Of a stretch of 64,000 nt of DNA, positions 21,101 through 28,732 are shown in pieces; within the stretch, counting starts at the first letter, position 1; each line of letters starts with the position of its first letter. A program made the translations under genes and the position numbers. Below the pieces are notes generated by a model. It saw nothing but the letters and a program-made list of their open reading frames with translations, was not told the origin of the DNA and did no database searches. This stretch comes from Nematostella vectensis. Lineage: Eukaryota > Cnidaria > Anthozoa > Actiniaria > Edwardsiidae. Location of the stretch: the NCBI RefSeq assembly GCF_932526225.1, contig NC_064038.1:4092001-4156000 (forward strand), in the 5' to 3' direction.

Positions 21101-23352
21101 TACCATTCTAGGTCTGAGCAAGTAGATCCTTACCTGCTACATATTTAGTAAGTACCATTCTAGGTCTGAGCAAGTAGATCCTTACCTGCTATATATCTAG
21201 TAAGTACCATTCTAGGTCTGAGCAAGTAGATCCTTACCTGCTACATATTTAGTAAGTACCATTCTAGGTCTGAGCAAGTAGATCCTTACCTGCTACATAT
21301 TTAGTAAGTACCATTCTAGGTCTGAGCAAGTAGATCCTTACCTGCTACATATTTAGTAAGTACCATTCTAGGTCTGAGCAAGTAGATCCTTACCTGCTAC
21401 ATATTTAGTAAGTACCATTCTAGGTCTGAGCAAGTAGATCCTTACCTGCTATATATTTAGTAAGTACCATTCTAGGTCTGAGCAAGTAGATCCTTACCTG
21501 CTACATATTTAGTAAGTACCATTCTAGGTCTGAGCAAGTAGATCCTTACCTGCTACATATTTAGTAAGTACCATTCTAGGTCTGAGCATGTAGATCCTTA
21601 CCTGCTACATATTTAGTAAGTACCATTCTAGGTCTGAGCAAGTAGATCCTTACCTGCTACATATTTAGTAAGTACCATTCTAGGTCTGAGCAAGTAGATC
21701 CTTACCTGCTACATATTTAGTAAGTACCATTCTAGGTCTGAGCATGTAGATCCTTACCTGCTACATATTTAGTAAGTACCATTCTAGGTCTGAGCATGTA
21801 GATCCTTACCTGCTACATTTTTAGTAAGTACCATTCTAGGTCTGAGCAAGTAGATCCTTACCTGCTACATATTTAGTAAGTACCATTCTAGGTCTGAGCA
21901 AGTAGATGCGCCTGAATAAGGGTACAAAATAGCATTCAGATTTTCTGTGGTGCCAAGAGTACAAGTGTATAGCTCGAGGGAGAAATTCTATGTTAATATG
22001 TCTCTCCTATTTGTCAACAATACCTATGGATATGTTTTTAAAGGAGAGGATGCCTAAGTATTTTTTTAGCTTGATAGGAGTAGGTTTTAGTAAAGCTGTT
22101 TTCTCTTTTCTAGTACACTGGTGTTAATTGTTTTCCTCCTTTAGTAGTCCTATTGCTGAGATATAATAACTGAAAACAGGCATTCCCTGACTATTGCACT
22201 TACTTATCACACCCCAAAGTGATTTTTTCATAATCCAACTTGAATATTTTATCAACACCATGTTCCTAATGTTAAGAAAAAGGCACAACTTATTATTAAG
22301 TGATTGTAACTGCTACTGTACATCAGTATGTTCTATCAATAGGGTTCAAGTTTTATTTATAGCAAAACATGATTTTATAAATCACATGCATATGGTTTCA
22401 GATTTTCCAGAAATAAATGATTGACTAATAAGCAGATAGACAGATCCCAGTTAAACACCACTGACCTTTTAATAGCTTATGTAGACACAAGACGAATGTA
22501 CCTTAAGAAAAGCTGCTCCAGCGATGTGGTCTAGTGGTTTCATCAATTTTGGATCAATTACAAGATCTTTTTTACCAGGAACCTTGGGAAATAATCAGAC
22601 TTTTTGATCATACTTTGGGTTTGTTATCATAATGTATATGATATTTTAAGTACAACTGTTTTGAGATTGTGGATTGTTTTTGTAGAATTTCTTTTAATTC
22701 ACTAGTCAATTGAAACCCCCACCCCCATGGTCCCGGGGAACCCAACCTTCCCCGGGACCATGGGGGTGGGGGTTTCAAATGACTAGTGCATAAAAGGGAT
22801 CATTTCATAATGCAGATCTCGGCATTGGATTTTAAATTTCTTGATGTTGAGCTTTGTTAATAAAAAAATCTTGATCTTGGATATCAAAACACCGATTTCA
22901 TAGTCTTGGGAGAATCTAGCATTGACTATTCTTTACTGCTTTTTCCTTGGATTACCATGTCACTTGGTTTACCACTTCCGGTTATAAAAGTGTTATAAAC
23001 TATTTCGAAGAACAATTCACGTCCACGAAAAAAAAATGAAAAAAAAGCTTTATGTTTGGCATTTATCATTACCACATAAACAACATTGAAAACAACCGGG
23101 TGTAACTATAAGCCTATGATCTAAGTACTTATACAAGTAGGGGTAGGGGGGGCTTGGCAATGCTCTAAGTGAAAACATTTATAAGTATGTTCCACATCAA
23201 TTAAAGTTTTAAAAAGTGTTGAACACAATAGACAGCTATCAAAAATACAAACTGCAATCAAGTGCTTATCTTACCGATTCAAGAATATCAATTAACTTGT
23301 CTTTAACAATGTTTTTTACAAAGCCGAAATCCGGACCTCCACTGGCCGCCAT
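80..23352 (-). CDS. VPS33B: VPS33B, vacuolar protein sorting 33B, Sec1/Munc18 family (multi-exon gene, 3' end outside window)
   Basis: SM-family protein; in animals VPS33B pairs with VIPAS39 and acts in endosome-lysosome and recycling traffic, whereas VPS33A serves HOPS. I identified 19 coding exons on the minus strand by text matching the vertebrate protein in collinear order: [24 protein letters not shown]-like segment, [85 protein letters not shown] and [13 protein letters not shown]. Every placed exon has acceptor AG and donor GT, and all junction phases agree, giving about 450 codons; the C-terminal part is beyond position 1. Two irregularities: exon 4 exists as about 61 tandem copies, and an exon expected between 6482 and 121 is not visible. 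Introns are mostly minisatellite. Start is the first ATG after an untranslated stretch facing CCDC124. Confidence 0.93.
190..6444. repeat. 12-bp minisatellite, VPS33B intron 18
   Basis: About 520 units of GGGGAGTAACAA or GGGGAGTAACCA on the plus strand, with 9-bp variants (GGGGAGTAC). Because the period is a multiple of three, all minus-strand frames stay open for long distances, creating spurious low-complexity ORFs of up to 885 codons. Blocks of several hundred bases recur (for example around 555-700 and 2640-2760), showing segmental duplication. It fills nearly the whole intron between exons 18 and 19. Confidence 0.98.
6482..6550 (-). CDS. VPS33B: VPS33B exon 18
   Basis: 23 codons, acceptor TTTTCTAG, donor GTGAGT. 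Reads [20 protein letters not shown] then ETD, matching SYGPEHLLTFSNLKRAGLLTE. Confidence 0.93.
6551..6913 (-). other. VPS33B: VPS33B intron 17
   Basis: Short unique intron between exons 17 and 18 (minus strand), bounded by GTAAGC and CTAG. I see no additional gene. It contains several CATGTCAT-like words, without a clear period. Confidence 0.6.
6914..6960 (-). CDS. VPS33B: VPS33B exon 17
   Basis: 47 nt, acceptor TTTAACAG, donor GTAAGC. Completes the split glycine codon of exon 16 and reads [15 protein letters not shown], matching LIPKDYRSLKTQYLQ. Confidence 0.9.
7028..8139 (-). repeat. 19-bp minisatellite derived from exon 16 5' splice site
   Basis: About 58 head-to-tail units; on the VPS33B sense strand the unit is CTGACACATGGGGGTAAGT. 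The first unit is the end of exon 16 itself (CTGACACATGGAG|GTAAGT), so each repeat contains 13 nt of exon end plus a consensus donor. Nineteen is not a multiple of three, so the apparent ORFs in all three plus frames with a 19-residue repeat are artefacts. Variants ATAAGT and TAAGGG-type changes weaken the donor in some units. Confidence 0.95.
8130..8184 (-). CDS. VPS33B: VPS33B exon 16
   Basis: 55 nt, acceptor GATGTCTTTCCAG, donor GTAAGT. Reads [18 protein letters not shown] plus one base, matching SLRLMCLLSITENG. Its last bases CTGACACATGGAG and the donor GTAAGT are the seed of the adjoining 19-bp array. Confidence 0.87.
8369..8433 (-). CDS. VPS33B: VPS33B exon 15
   Basis: 65 nt, acceptor TTTTTTCTAG, donor GTATTT. 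Reads [20 protein letters not shown] then RQ, phase 0 at the end; collinear with the ALLEG....TSYIEEHIDRQ segment. Confidence 0.85.
8622..8696 (-). CDS. VPS33B: VPS33B exon 14
   Basis: 75 nt, acceptor GTCACCAG, donor GTAAGA. Reads [20 protein letters not shown] then LHTEH, matching SLHIGACESIMKKK..QDF..L..TEH of vertebrate VPS33B. Confidence 0.94.
8755..9760. repeat. TGA/TGG-rich low-complexity repeat, VPS33B intron 13
   Basis: About 1 kb of purine-thymine triplet-like repeat (GATGATGGTGGT) between exons 13 and 14. Two longer imperfect copies share GGTGTTGGTTGTATGTCCAT (near 9069 and 9268). No gene; overlapping ORFs are low-complexity artefacts. Confidence 0.95.
9911..10004 (-). CDS. VPS33B: VPS33B exon 13
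   Basis: 94 nt, acceptor TTTGTTTTGCAG, donor GTACGT, phase 1 at the end. Reads [20 protein letters not shown] then [23 protein letters not shown] is conserved in VPS33B. Confidence 0.95.
10038..11100. repeat. 21-bp minisatellite, VPS33B intron 12
   Basis: About 50 nearly identical units of GATCAAACGGGAATGAGAGT plus one base. All six frames are nearly open because 21 is a multiple of three, which yields the spurious MRVDQTG and DSHSRLI repeat proteins. A T/C polymorphism before GATC is arranged in blocks: TTGATC to about 10490, TCGATC from about 10498 to 10950, then TTGATC again. Confidence 0.97.
11136..11354. repeat. 44-bp tandem repeat, five copies
   Basis: Five almost perfect 44-bp copies beginning AAAGTGGATTAGAGTCGATA and ending GCATGAGTT. 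It shares the words GAGTCGATaAGAGTTGAT with the neighbouring 21-bp array, so the two may have a common origin. Confidence 0.9.
11496..11582 (-). CDS. VPS33B: VPS33B exon 12
   Basis: 29 codons, acceptor TTCTTCAG, donor GTAAGG, phase 0 at both ends. Contains [20 protein letters not shown], matching the [20 protein letters not shown] segment of vertebrate VPS33B. Confidence 0.95.
11703..11776 (-). CDS. VPS33B: VPS33B exon 11
   Basis: 74 nt, acceptor CTTGTCACAG, donor GTAAGT. Reads [20 protein letters not shown] then GSQDE; FGPEVT...LK.LL matches vertebrate VPS33B. Confidence 0.93.
12207..12284 (-). CDS. VPS33B: VPS33B exon 10
   Basis: 78 nt, acceptor TTATGCAG, donor GTGAGT. Reads [20 protein letters not shown] then TFSTRS, the SM-family core motif D.D..TPL..Q..Y.GL.DD.F. 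Confidence 0.95.
12427..12523 (-). CDS. VPS33B: VPS33B exon 9
   Basis: 97 nt, acceptor TGACAG, donor GTAGAG, phase 1 at the end. Contains [11 protein letters not shown], the strand matching PEIGHIFLLDRDVDFVT in vertebrate VPS33B. Confidence 0.92.
12823..12927 (-). CDS. VPS33B: VPS33B exon 8
   Basis: Exactly 35 codons, acceptor TATATTCCAG, donor GTACAT. Reads [20 protein letters not shown] and then [15 protein letters not shown], matching the GDQRWINTVAQAL..L..LYG segment of the SM fold. Confidence 0.94.
13198..13292 (-). CDS. VPS33B: VPS33B exon 7
   Basis: 95 nt, acceptor TTGTTGTAAC..CAG, donor GTGAGT. Reads [20 protein letters not shown] followed by [11 protein letters not shown], matching the VPS33[14 protein letters not shown] segment. 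It follows a 4.9-kb repeat-filled intron. Confidence 0.93.
13415..18445. repeat. 23-24-bp G-rich minisatellite, VPS33B intron 6
   Basis: About 210 units, plus-strand form CCCCTCAGTCCCCCATAGCA followed by CCCA, with 23-bp forms (CCCCCTAGCACCCA). On the VPS33B sense strand each unit supplies runs GGGGG, GGGG and GGG. The array starts within about 30 nt of the exon 6 donor and ends about 120 nt before exon 7. Higher-order copies exist: segments 16655-16903 and 18041-18289 are equivalent, 1386 bp apart. Confidence 0.97.
18457..18502 (-). CDS. VPS33B: VPS33B exon 6
   Basis: 46 nt, acceptor AACTTCAG, donor GTTGGT, reading [15 protein letters not shown] plus one base (phase 1). CEMVLE.EG.YGD is strongly conserved in VPS33B. 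The following intron turns into the 23-24-bp array almost immediately after this donor. Confidence 0.92.
18585..18652 (-). CDS. VPS33B: VPS33B exon 5
   Basis: 68 nt, acceptor TTTTTTTGAAG, donor GTATAT, reading [20 protein letters not shown] then PRK. Matches the NADK..GRTRKYKVIFSP segment of vertebrate VPS33B. Starts with two bases of a split aspartate codon and ends in phase 0. Confidence 0.9.
18734..21907 (-). repeat. 52-bp tandem array of complete VPS33B exon 4 units (about 61 copies)
   Basis: 3,174 bp divided by 52 gives 61 units. On the minus strand each unit is a 32-nt exon (coding [10 protein letters not shown]) followed by the 20-nt spacer GTAAGGATCTACTTGCTCAG, which is at once a donor (GTAAGG) and an acceptor (TTGCTCAG). 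Units are nearly identical; seen variants include V to I (TATATATTTA), T to I near 19322, P to S near 19756, Y to N near 21818, a donor GT to GG change near 20767 and a 3-bp insertion near 20605. Fifty-two is not a multiple of three, so reading through more than one copy breaks the frame. The rightmost copy has a normal intronic acceptor and the leftmost a different donor (GTAAGT). Confidence 0.93.
18739..18770 (-). CDS. VPS33B: VPS33B exon 4 (leftmost of about 61 tandem copies)
   Basis: 32-nt exon coding [10 protein letters not shown] plus one base at each side; it completes the lysine codon of exon 3 (AA|A) and the aspartate of exon 5 (G|AT), so the phase fits exactly. It aligns with the RPRI..M.YIA segment of vertebrate VPS33B. 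This leftmost copy carries a donor GTAAGTCT that differs from the GTAAGG of the internal copies, so it probably retains the original intron flank. Confidence 0.85.
21908..22203 (-). other. VPS33B: VPS33B intron 3 unique part
   Basis: AT-rich intron between exon 3 and the exon-4 array. I see no convincing exon, though a very short one of about 21 nt would escape inspection. Confidence 0.5.
22204..22265 (-). CDS. VPS33B: VPS33B exon 3
   Basis: 62 nt, acceptor CTTAACATTAG, donor GTAAGT, reading [20 protein letters not shown] and ending with two bases that complete a codon with exon 4. Aligns with the QHEVDKLYKVE segment of vertebrate VPS33B. The junction with exon 4 is about seven residues shorter than in vertebrates, so an additional mini-exon could be hidden or the region may simply be shorter. 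Confidence 0.8.
22502..22582 (-). CDS. VPS33B: VPS33B exon 2
   Basis: Twenty-seven codons containing [20 protein letters not shown]; acceptor TTTCCCAAG, donor GTACAT, phase 0 at both ends. PGKKDL..D..LM.PLD.IA is diagnostic of VPS33B rather than VPS33A. Confidence 0.93.
22583..23274 (-). other. VPS33B: VPS33B intron 1
   Basis: AT-rich intron between exons 1 and 2. Besides the foldback at 22700-22788 I see nothing gene-like. Confidence 0.6.
22700..22788. repeat. Foldback inverted repeat, 41-bp arms with 7-nt loop
   Basis: Arm 22700-22740 and arm 22748-22788 are reverse complements with one mismatch; the loop is CCCAACC. The inner arm is GC-rich (CCCACCCCCATGGTCCCGGG). It lies in VPS33B intron 1 and would form a strong hairpin in RNA or single-stranded DNA. 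It may be a small foldback element; I see no target duplication that settles this. Confidence 0.93.
23275..23352 (-). CDS. VPS33B: VPS33B exon 1 (start codon)
   Basis: Twenty-six codons beginning [14 protein letters not shown] and ending ILES, phase 0, donor GTAAGA. The segment [19 protein letters not shown] aligns with the N-terminus of vertebrate VPS33B (PDFS..KRL..DQLI.LLE). Confidence 0.9.
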
Positions 23353-23704
23353 CTTGGCCTGAGAGACCACTCCTAGACAAGACCACAGGCAGCCCAAGCT
23401 ATAGGTCACAAATCTATGTTAACTAGAGATACTAAGAGTGAAGAACTGTTTGTTTTTTTGTTTTTTGTTTTTCAAATAAAGCTTTTGACAATGCTTTTCT
23501 TTCTTTAACAAGCAGCATACTTTAGCTAAAGTAAAAAAAAAAAAAATTCCGTAGACCAAATTTCGGTAACATTTATAGCGACGGGGGTCTGGGGACTAGT
23601 AGTATTTGTCGTTTTTCTCATTGTGGTTTCAAGCGACAGGAGTCTACTACGTCAAGTTTGGAAAGGTTCTGGTTCGTTCTCTGCCGATTTCTCCCTTCGA
23701 AACG
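23353..23704. promoter_or_regulatory. Shared divergent promoter region of VPS33B and CCDC124
   Basis: 352 bp separate the two start codons, which point away from each other. The interval must hold both 5' UTRs and probably a bidirectional promoter. I see no TATA box close to either start; two A/T homopolymer runs lie near 23450 and 23535. Role inferred from geometry. Confidence 0.6.
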
Positions 23705-23863
23705 ATGCCTAAGAAGTTCAAAGGTGTCAATTCAAAGGCGGAGGAGGCCAGGGCGAGAAAGGCGTCCAATAAATCTGCGGAGAAAGAGCGAAAAGAGAGA
23801 GAAGAAGAGGACAAATTATGGGAAGACGACGATAAACACGTCGCTAAAAAGCAGCAAAGAAAG
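23705..23863 (+). CDS. CCDC124: CCDC124 exon 1
   Basis: 53 codons starting MPKKFKGVNSKAEEARARKA and including WEDDDKHVAKKQQRK. MPKKF.G.N.K...ARAR and DDDKHV are hallmark text of CCDC124, the animal relative of yeast Lso2, a ribosome-binding protein linked to ribosome hibernation and recovery. An upstream in-frame ATG at 23606 exists but the MPKKF start matches the family. The exon ends at AAG followed by GCGAGC, so the intron appears to use a GC donor. Confidence 0.95.
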
Positions 23864-24976
23864 GCGAGCATATTACAATAGTTTTTGCCACTTAGAGGAG
23901 AAATAGCGCATATAATAGATACAGTAGGTGGCAACTGGCAACATATAACAATAAGATTTGTTTTGAACCTCAAAAAGTTCCAATGATTATGCTAAAATTC
24001 CCTGGGGATTTTTTTTTACTATTAATCAAATGTACTGATTTTAATTCCTTAAAACACTAGATTGACTGGACTAATTGATCGATGTCGAGAATATCAAGAA
24101 AATGGCTCCAAAGTATGAGCCAATTTCTCAACAATTCGGGCGAAAATGGTCCAACTTGATTGGTCGATACTGTATCTGCAAGCATTTGCAAGCATTTCGG
24201 TATTGCGGTAGTCCTGTGGTCTGCAAGAAACACCTGGAAAGGCACATTGATTATTTAGTTCGAAAAACCTTAAAACATCATAACTTGAATACAAACTATA
24301 AGAATTGCAGAACTATGTAGCTAAAATCAAACTTCTACTTAAAAAACAACTCAACTGATTAAAATTTGGTCATAAATTGGGAGTTTTTATTAAGGTTGAA
24401 CCGGGAGCCAGGGAAAGTCTCCCAGCAAAACCGTGAGAGTTGGCAGGTATGGTAAATAGTATAGATAGGAACATGCAGCATTGTATAATTGCATTGTAGT
24501 TTATTGTAGGTCAGTGTCAGTCATGGAAGAGGGTAACATGGGCCAGCGTCCGTTAATGGGGACTCCTATAAAACAGATTGGGTTGGACACTCCCATTGAG
24601 CACATCCATATTGTGACGACTTTTGAGTTCTGTTGTTATTGGGTAGGATGACATGAAAACTAGTTGACCTATTTACCCTGATTACGCTACACCTTCACAA
24701 AATCCCATGTCTTGCAATCATGTTTGTCACACAAAGAAATGCTCCCCCCTCCCCCCTTGCCAACGTTAAACACCTATCGTTAGTATGCAGTAGCTAAGTT
24801 CCTGTCCTAAGTGAACAACATTGGTTTAAGGGGGAAGGGGGGAGGGGATGGGTGTGGCTGACAAGAGGTTAACCAGTAGGCATCCATAGACACAAGAGGG
24901 TATCAATTTTGCGAAATGGGTCAACAGTTTTGGCAGGGATTGTAGGATCGTAACATATTATTATCTTTTTCTTTAG
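23864..24976 (+). other. CCDC124: CCDC124 intron 1
   Basis: 1.1-kb intron with GC...AG ends. Small ORFs at 24057-24320 have no recognisable protein features. No repeat of note. Confidence 0.7.
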
Positions 24977-25489
24977 GAGCAACAGGAAAAAAAGCGATTG
25001 GAAGCTCTTGAAAGGAAGAATGCAGCACGGCAAATGCTAGAGGAAGAGGAAAAATCTCTCAAAGGGAAAACATCAAATTCTTCAGCAAAGATGACCAGAG
25101 CACAGATAACTGAACATCAAGCAAAACTAGCAGCAGAACAAGAAAAACTCCAGAAACAAAAGCAGCAGGAAACCATTCATGATGAACCCCTTGAGGAAAA
25201 CCCTAACCAGAAAATGGCAGAGCTGTTGGAAGCAGAGGGTGCTGTCGAAGCTAGAAGTGTAGAGGAAGCCATTGCAACGCTGAGTGTGGAACAAAAAATT
25301 GAGAAGCACCCTGAAAAAAGGTTAAAGGCTGCATATGCCGAATTTGAGGAGAGAGAACTACCTAGGCTCAAACAGGAAAATCCTAATTTACGTTTGTCAC
25401 AGTTAAAGCAAATGCTAAGAAAAGATTGGATGAAGTCTCCTGAAAACCCTCTAAATGCTGCTCATCTGGCTTACAATGCAAAGCAGTAA
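24977..25489 (+). CDS. CCDC124: CCDC124 exon 2 (C-terminal part and stop)
   Basis: 170 codons plus stop after acceptor TTTTCTTTAG, in phase 0 with exon 1. Contains the coiled coil EQQEKKRLEALERKN, SSAKMTRAQI, SVEEAIATLSV and the conserved C-terminal block LPRLKQENPNLRLSQLKQML followed by KDWMKSPENP. Total length 223 residues, equal to the human protein. The reading frame is intact, so the gene looks functional. Confidence 0.97.
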   Translation, partial: EQQEKKRLEALERKNAARQMLEEEEKSLKGKTSNSSAKMTRAQITEHQAKLAAEQEKLQKQKQQETIHDEPLEENPNQKMAELLEAEGAVEARSVEEAIATLSVEQKIEKHPEKRLKAAYAEFEERELPRLKQENPNLRLSQLKQMLRKDWMKSPENPLNAAHLAYNAKQ

Positions 25490-26470
25490 TAAGTGCAGTG
25501 AAAATATCTAAAATAGTAACGAAACGGATCACTATTGTGGCTACAGTTGAAGTTAATGTATATGAAGAGTTGCGGTTTGTTTGTGGAATGAATCAGCCGG
25601 CATAGAATGCAACAAATGAACATGTGATCAACAGAAAAAGTATCTTTTGGACATTATATGAAAATTTTGTCCCTTGAAATGTAAAAAGAAAAAAAAAACT
25701 CTACCACTGCCATCTTTCATAGCCAGAAAAATATCCTTCAAAACCTATGTCACCTAGCATTTGTCACCCCCCCCCCCCCCCTCCCGTAGATCCCCAACTG
25801 CACACTTGTGTGTGAGAAGCGCACTCCGTTTCACTTCTCTATATAAAGCTGTTTCAAAAAAGGTTGTCATTAAACCCTACACACCAGACTGCTAAGTTGT
25901 CTGGGTAAGTGAAAAAATCTGCTTGTGTGGTCATATCACTTCGCAATCGAATGTCAACTTTGACTTGCATAGGAGCCCGTGGTAAGTTAATCTCTTATAA
26001 CGCCCGTGGTAACTAAATCACTTAGAACGCCTGTGCACTTCGAACGCCTGTGGTAAGTTAATCACATAGAACGCCTGTGGTAAGTTAACCACATAGAACA
26101 TCTCTCTATGCAAGTAAGAGTTAAATACCGAGAGCCGAGGCAATAATGAAATATAATATGTATAAGCTTATTGCCAAAGGCTCGAGGTAATTAACTGACT
26201 TATTACGGATTGACAAAGGTTTCCACGCAAAAATGGATTTTAGAATCTTAATCTTTGAAATTGAACCCTGATTGAACAAAGAGTGGTGTGGAGGATTCAA
26301 ACGACATTAGCATATTTATCGAAAAGTTATTTCTACTGCAATTTCTAAGGCAACCCAAAAAGGAAAACTATAAACAATCAACCACATCGGTATGTGCTAA
26401 ATAGTCACGAAAACTGTTTCATCCTTGAAAACAAAGGCCTTGGTACCTTAATTGTACCAAAAACAAAGAA
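25490..26470. other. 3' flank of CCDC124, no gene seen
   Basis: Contains the CCDC124 3' UTR (no canonical AATAAA seen in the first 200 nt), homopolymer C near 25770 and the short minisatellite at 25974-26100. No coding region recognised. Confidence 0.6.
25974..26100. repeat. 27-31-bp minisatellite, orientation 1
   Basis: Four to five imperfect units of type CGCCTGTGGTAAGTTAATCA followed by CATAGAA. Reverse complement of the units at 30245-30630, so the same sequence family is present twice in opposite orientation. Confidence 0.85.
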
Positions 26471-26475
26471 GAGTA

Positions 26476-26776
26476 CAGGCCCGTGCCCAGGATTTTTCTT
26501 GGGGGGGTGCGAAATCCGAAAAAGTGGACCGAATTTTTCCGGGGGGGGGGGGGGGGGGATTCTCTGATAAAAATCTAACCACCTCCGAAAAAACAAAAAA
26601 ATTTCAGTAACTCCACTTGACGTTTATTGTCGGATTTGGCTATATACCAGAGTGATCTAGCTTATGCTTTATAGTTTTGTCTACAATTAGCACGTCTATT
26701 GAGAACCAAGAGTGGACTTTCGGCCTTTGTGGGGGGGTGCGATCGCACCCCCTGCACCCCCCTGGGTACGGACCTG
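26476..26776. mobile_element. MITE with CAGGCCCGTGCCCAGG termini
   Basis: Left end CAGGCCCGTGCCCAGG and right end CCTGGGTACGGACCTG form 16-bp inverted repeats with two mismatches. Flanked on both sides by GAGTA (26471-26475 and 26777-26781), a 5-bp target duplication. No coding capacity, about 300 bp; the termini resemble non-autonomous hAT elements, which is an inference. Confidence 0.8.
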
Positions 26777-26781
26777 GAGTA

Positions 26782-27775
26782 TTCCCTTCGCGGCCAGTTT
26801 ATGACATGTCAATGTCATATAACAATTATCTATAATAGGGGGTAGTCTTTAGTTGTCCTTTATTTGTAGGAAATAACAATCAGGCTTGGATCTTAATCTA
26901 AAACAGTTGAAATTTTGAAAGTTGCCTTAAAGTGAGTTAACATTGCCTTAAATGCACCATTTTTGGTCAAAACATCAAACACGGCTATGTTAGCTGATTG
27001 GTAATATTTCATTTTGAGTGATGACGTCATCCAGCCGATCACGTGACTTTTGCAAATCAATATTTCAAAAAATTCTCCGCTGGTGGATACGCTATGAAAA
27101 AGAAAACATCGCATGTTTTTATGTTCCTTTGTAACACATCTGCACACTGATGTCTTAACCGGCAAGAAAAGTTTAACCTTTCGGTCACAAATCAACATTT
27201 TAATTCGCAGCAGGTCACGTGACTTAACAAAATAATAAATATCTTGTTAACGGCAGAGAAAATTTTGGATGCTAAAACGCTATCATATGACACACATAAA
27301 GTCAACACTTATTTACTAAACATCTTTGTCGAAGCTGTTTTCCCCACCGGCGGAAAGGCAAAAAACTTTTTTGTCACGTGATCTATTGTGTGACGTCATC
27401 ACCAGCAAGAAAACATTACGAAAATGTTAAGGCCGTCGACTTTAATCATCTTGCCAAAAAGAACGAATTTAAGGCGATGTTTATGGCAAAAAATTATATT
27501 CGATGCTAAAAGCAATCTACCCAGGCCTTAATATACTTGAATAAGCAAGCAATTTCCTTTTCGAAAGGAGCGTTGGAATGAGATTTGATTTTTGTTGCAC
27601 CCTTTAGTTTGCATAACATGAGATGGAGAGCGACGAAGACATGTCCGAAATGAAAAAGAATACGTTTTCGCAAGCTGAACAGTTTCCTCCGGATTTCGAT
27701 CTTGTCGGGACGATCCTTGGAGGCGATATAGACGGGATTAAACAAAGGAAAACAAGGAACATGAACCTATAATAC
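26782..27775. other. Unannotated interval between MITE copies
   Basis: AT-rich, no recognised gene. It contains three CACGTGAC words (near 27040, 27214 and 27375) and two TGACGTCA words (near 27022 and 27392), possibly from a dispersed repeat. The minus-strand ORFs at 26893-27198 and 27506-27745 show no family features. Confidence 0.5.
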
Positions 27776-27994
27776 GATTCTCTGATAAAAATCTAACCAC
27801 CTCCGAAAAAACAAAAAAAATTCAGTAACTCCACTTGACGGTTTATTGTCGGATTTGGCTACATTCCAGATTGATATAGCTTATGCTTTATAGTTTTGTC
27901 TACAAATAGCACGTCTATTGAGAACTGAAAGTGGACCTTTGGCCGTTGTGGTAGGGGGGGGGTGCGCTCGCCGTTCCCCCTGGGTACGGGCCTG
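27776..27994. mobile_element. Second, left-truncated copy of the same MITE
   Basis: Starts at GATTCTCTGATAAAAATCTA, an internal point of the copy at 26476-26776, and continues with high similarity to the right terminus CCTGGGTACGGGCCTG. Confidence 0.85.
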
Positions 27995-28107
27995 ATCATG
28001 GACCAGAAATCCCCTGCGTCTCTTCCTCTCCTTGCCACTGGGGTTATATGTTATATGATGTTAAATGTGTACCCTGGTGCGCGGGGATGACGATCGACTT
28101 GGATATA

Positions 28108-28580
28108 CCGTAATGATTCGAATAAGCGCCCTCCTTTAAATAAGCTTCTCCCCAATAAGCGCTCCCCCTTGACCTCGAATCTTATTGCCCCTCTCGCTTC
28201 AGGGTTCCTGTGGATGTCCGCGCAACAGCAAATAACGACTGGGTACGAGTCTGCCCCTCTCCTTTGAGCGCCCCCTAAAGGATATAAACAAAAGCACCAA
28301 TGCTGTAGATCTCAACTGTTCAATGATGCTGCGTCCGAAAATCTAGTTATCGAACAAAGCGACTGTGAAGACGATATTTTCATCGATTTATAAACAAAAA
28401 CCCATCCATGAATGTACTGTATTAATTCTAAAACATTTTACTGTCATTTCATCTTATTGCAAATAAAGTTATTCTTGATCGATTCAGAAGATGGGATTTG
28501 TTTTTTTACCGACATGAAATAAGAGCCCCTATCCAAATAATTAAATAAGCTACCCGGGGCGTTTATTCAAATCATTACGG
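28108..28580. mobile_element. 473-bp MITE with CCGTAATGATT termini, TA target duplication
   Basis: Termini CCGTAATGATTCGAATAAGC and the complement of GTTTATTCAAATCATTACGG match over about 24 bp with two mismatches, and both sides are flanked by TA. No ORF of note. TA duplication suggests a Tc1/mariner-type mobiliser (inference). Confidence 0.85.
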
Positions 28581-28732
28581 TACGCGCTACATAACAAGCG
28601 GTTTTGTTTTTGATCCATCCTCACATGCAGGCTCGCCACGCGTTTACAATCATAGGGCTTGCACTTGAGAACGGATCGGTTTTTACTCTACCAGTATAAC
28701 GGGTAAAAATGATGTTTTGAAATGCGTGTGTT

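Noticed and set aside
18734-21907. CRISPR array
   Set aside because: Units are continuous 52-bp copies without variable spacers, in an animal gene, and contain an exon.
24057-24320. Small ORFs in CCDC124 intron 1
   Set aside because: Overlapping on both strands, no family features, inside an intron.
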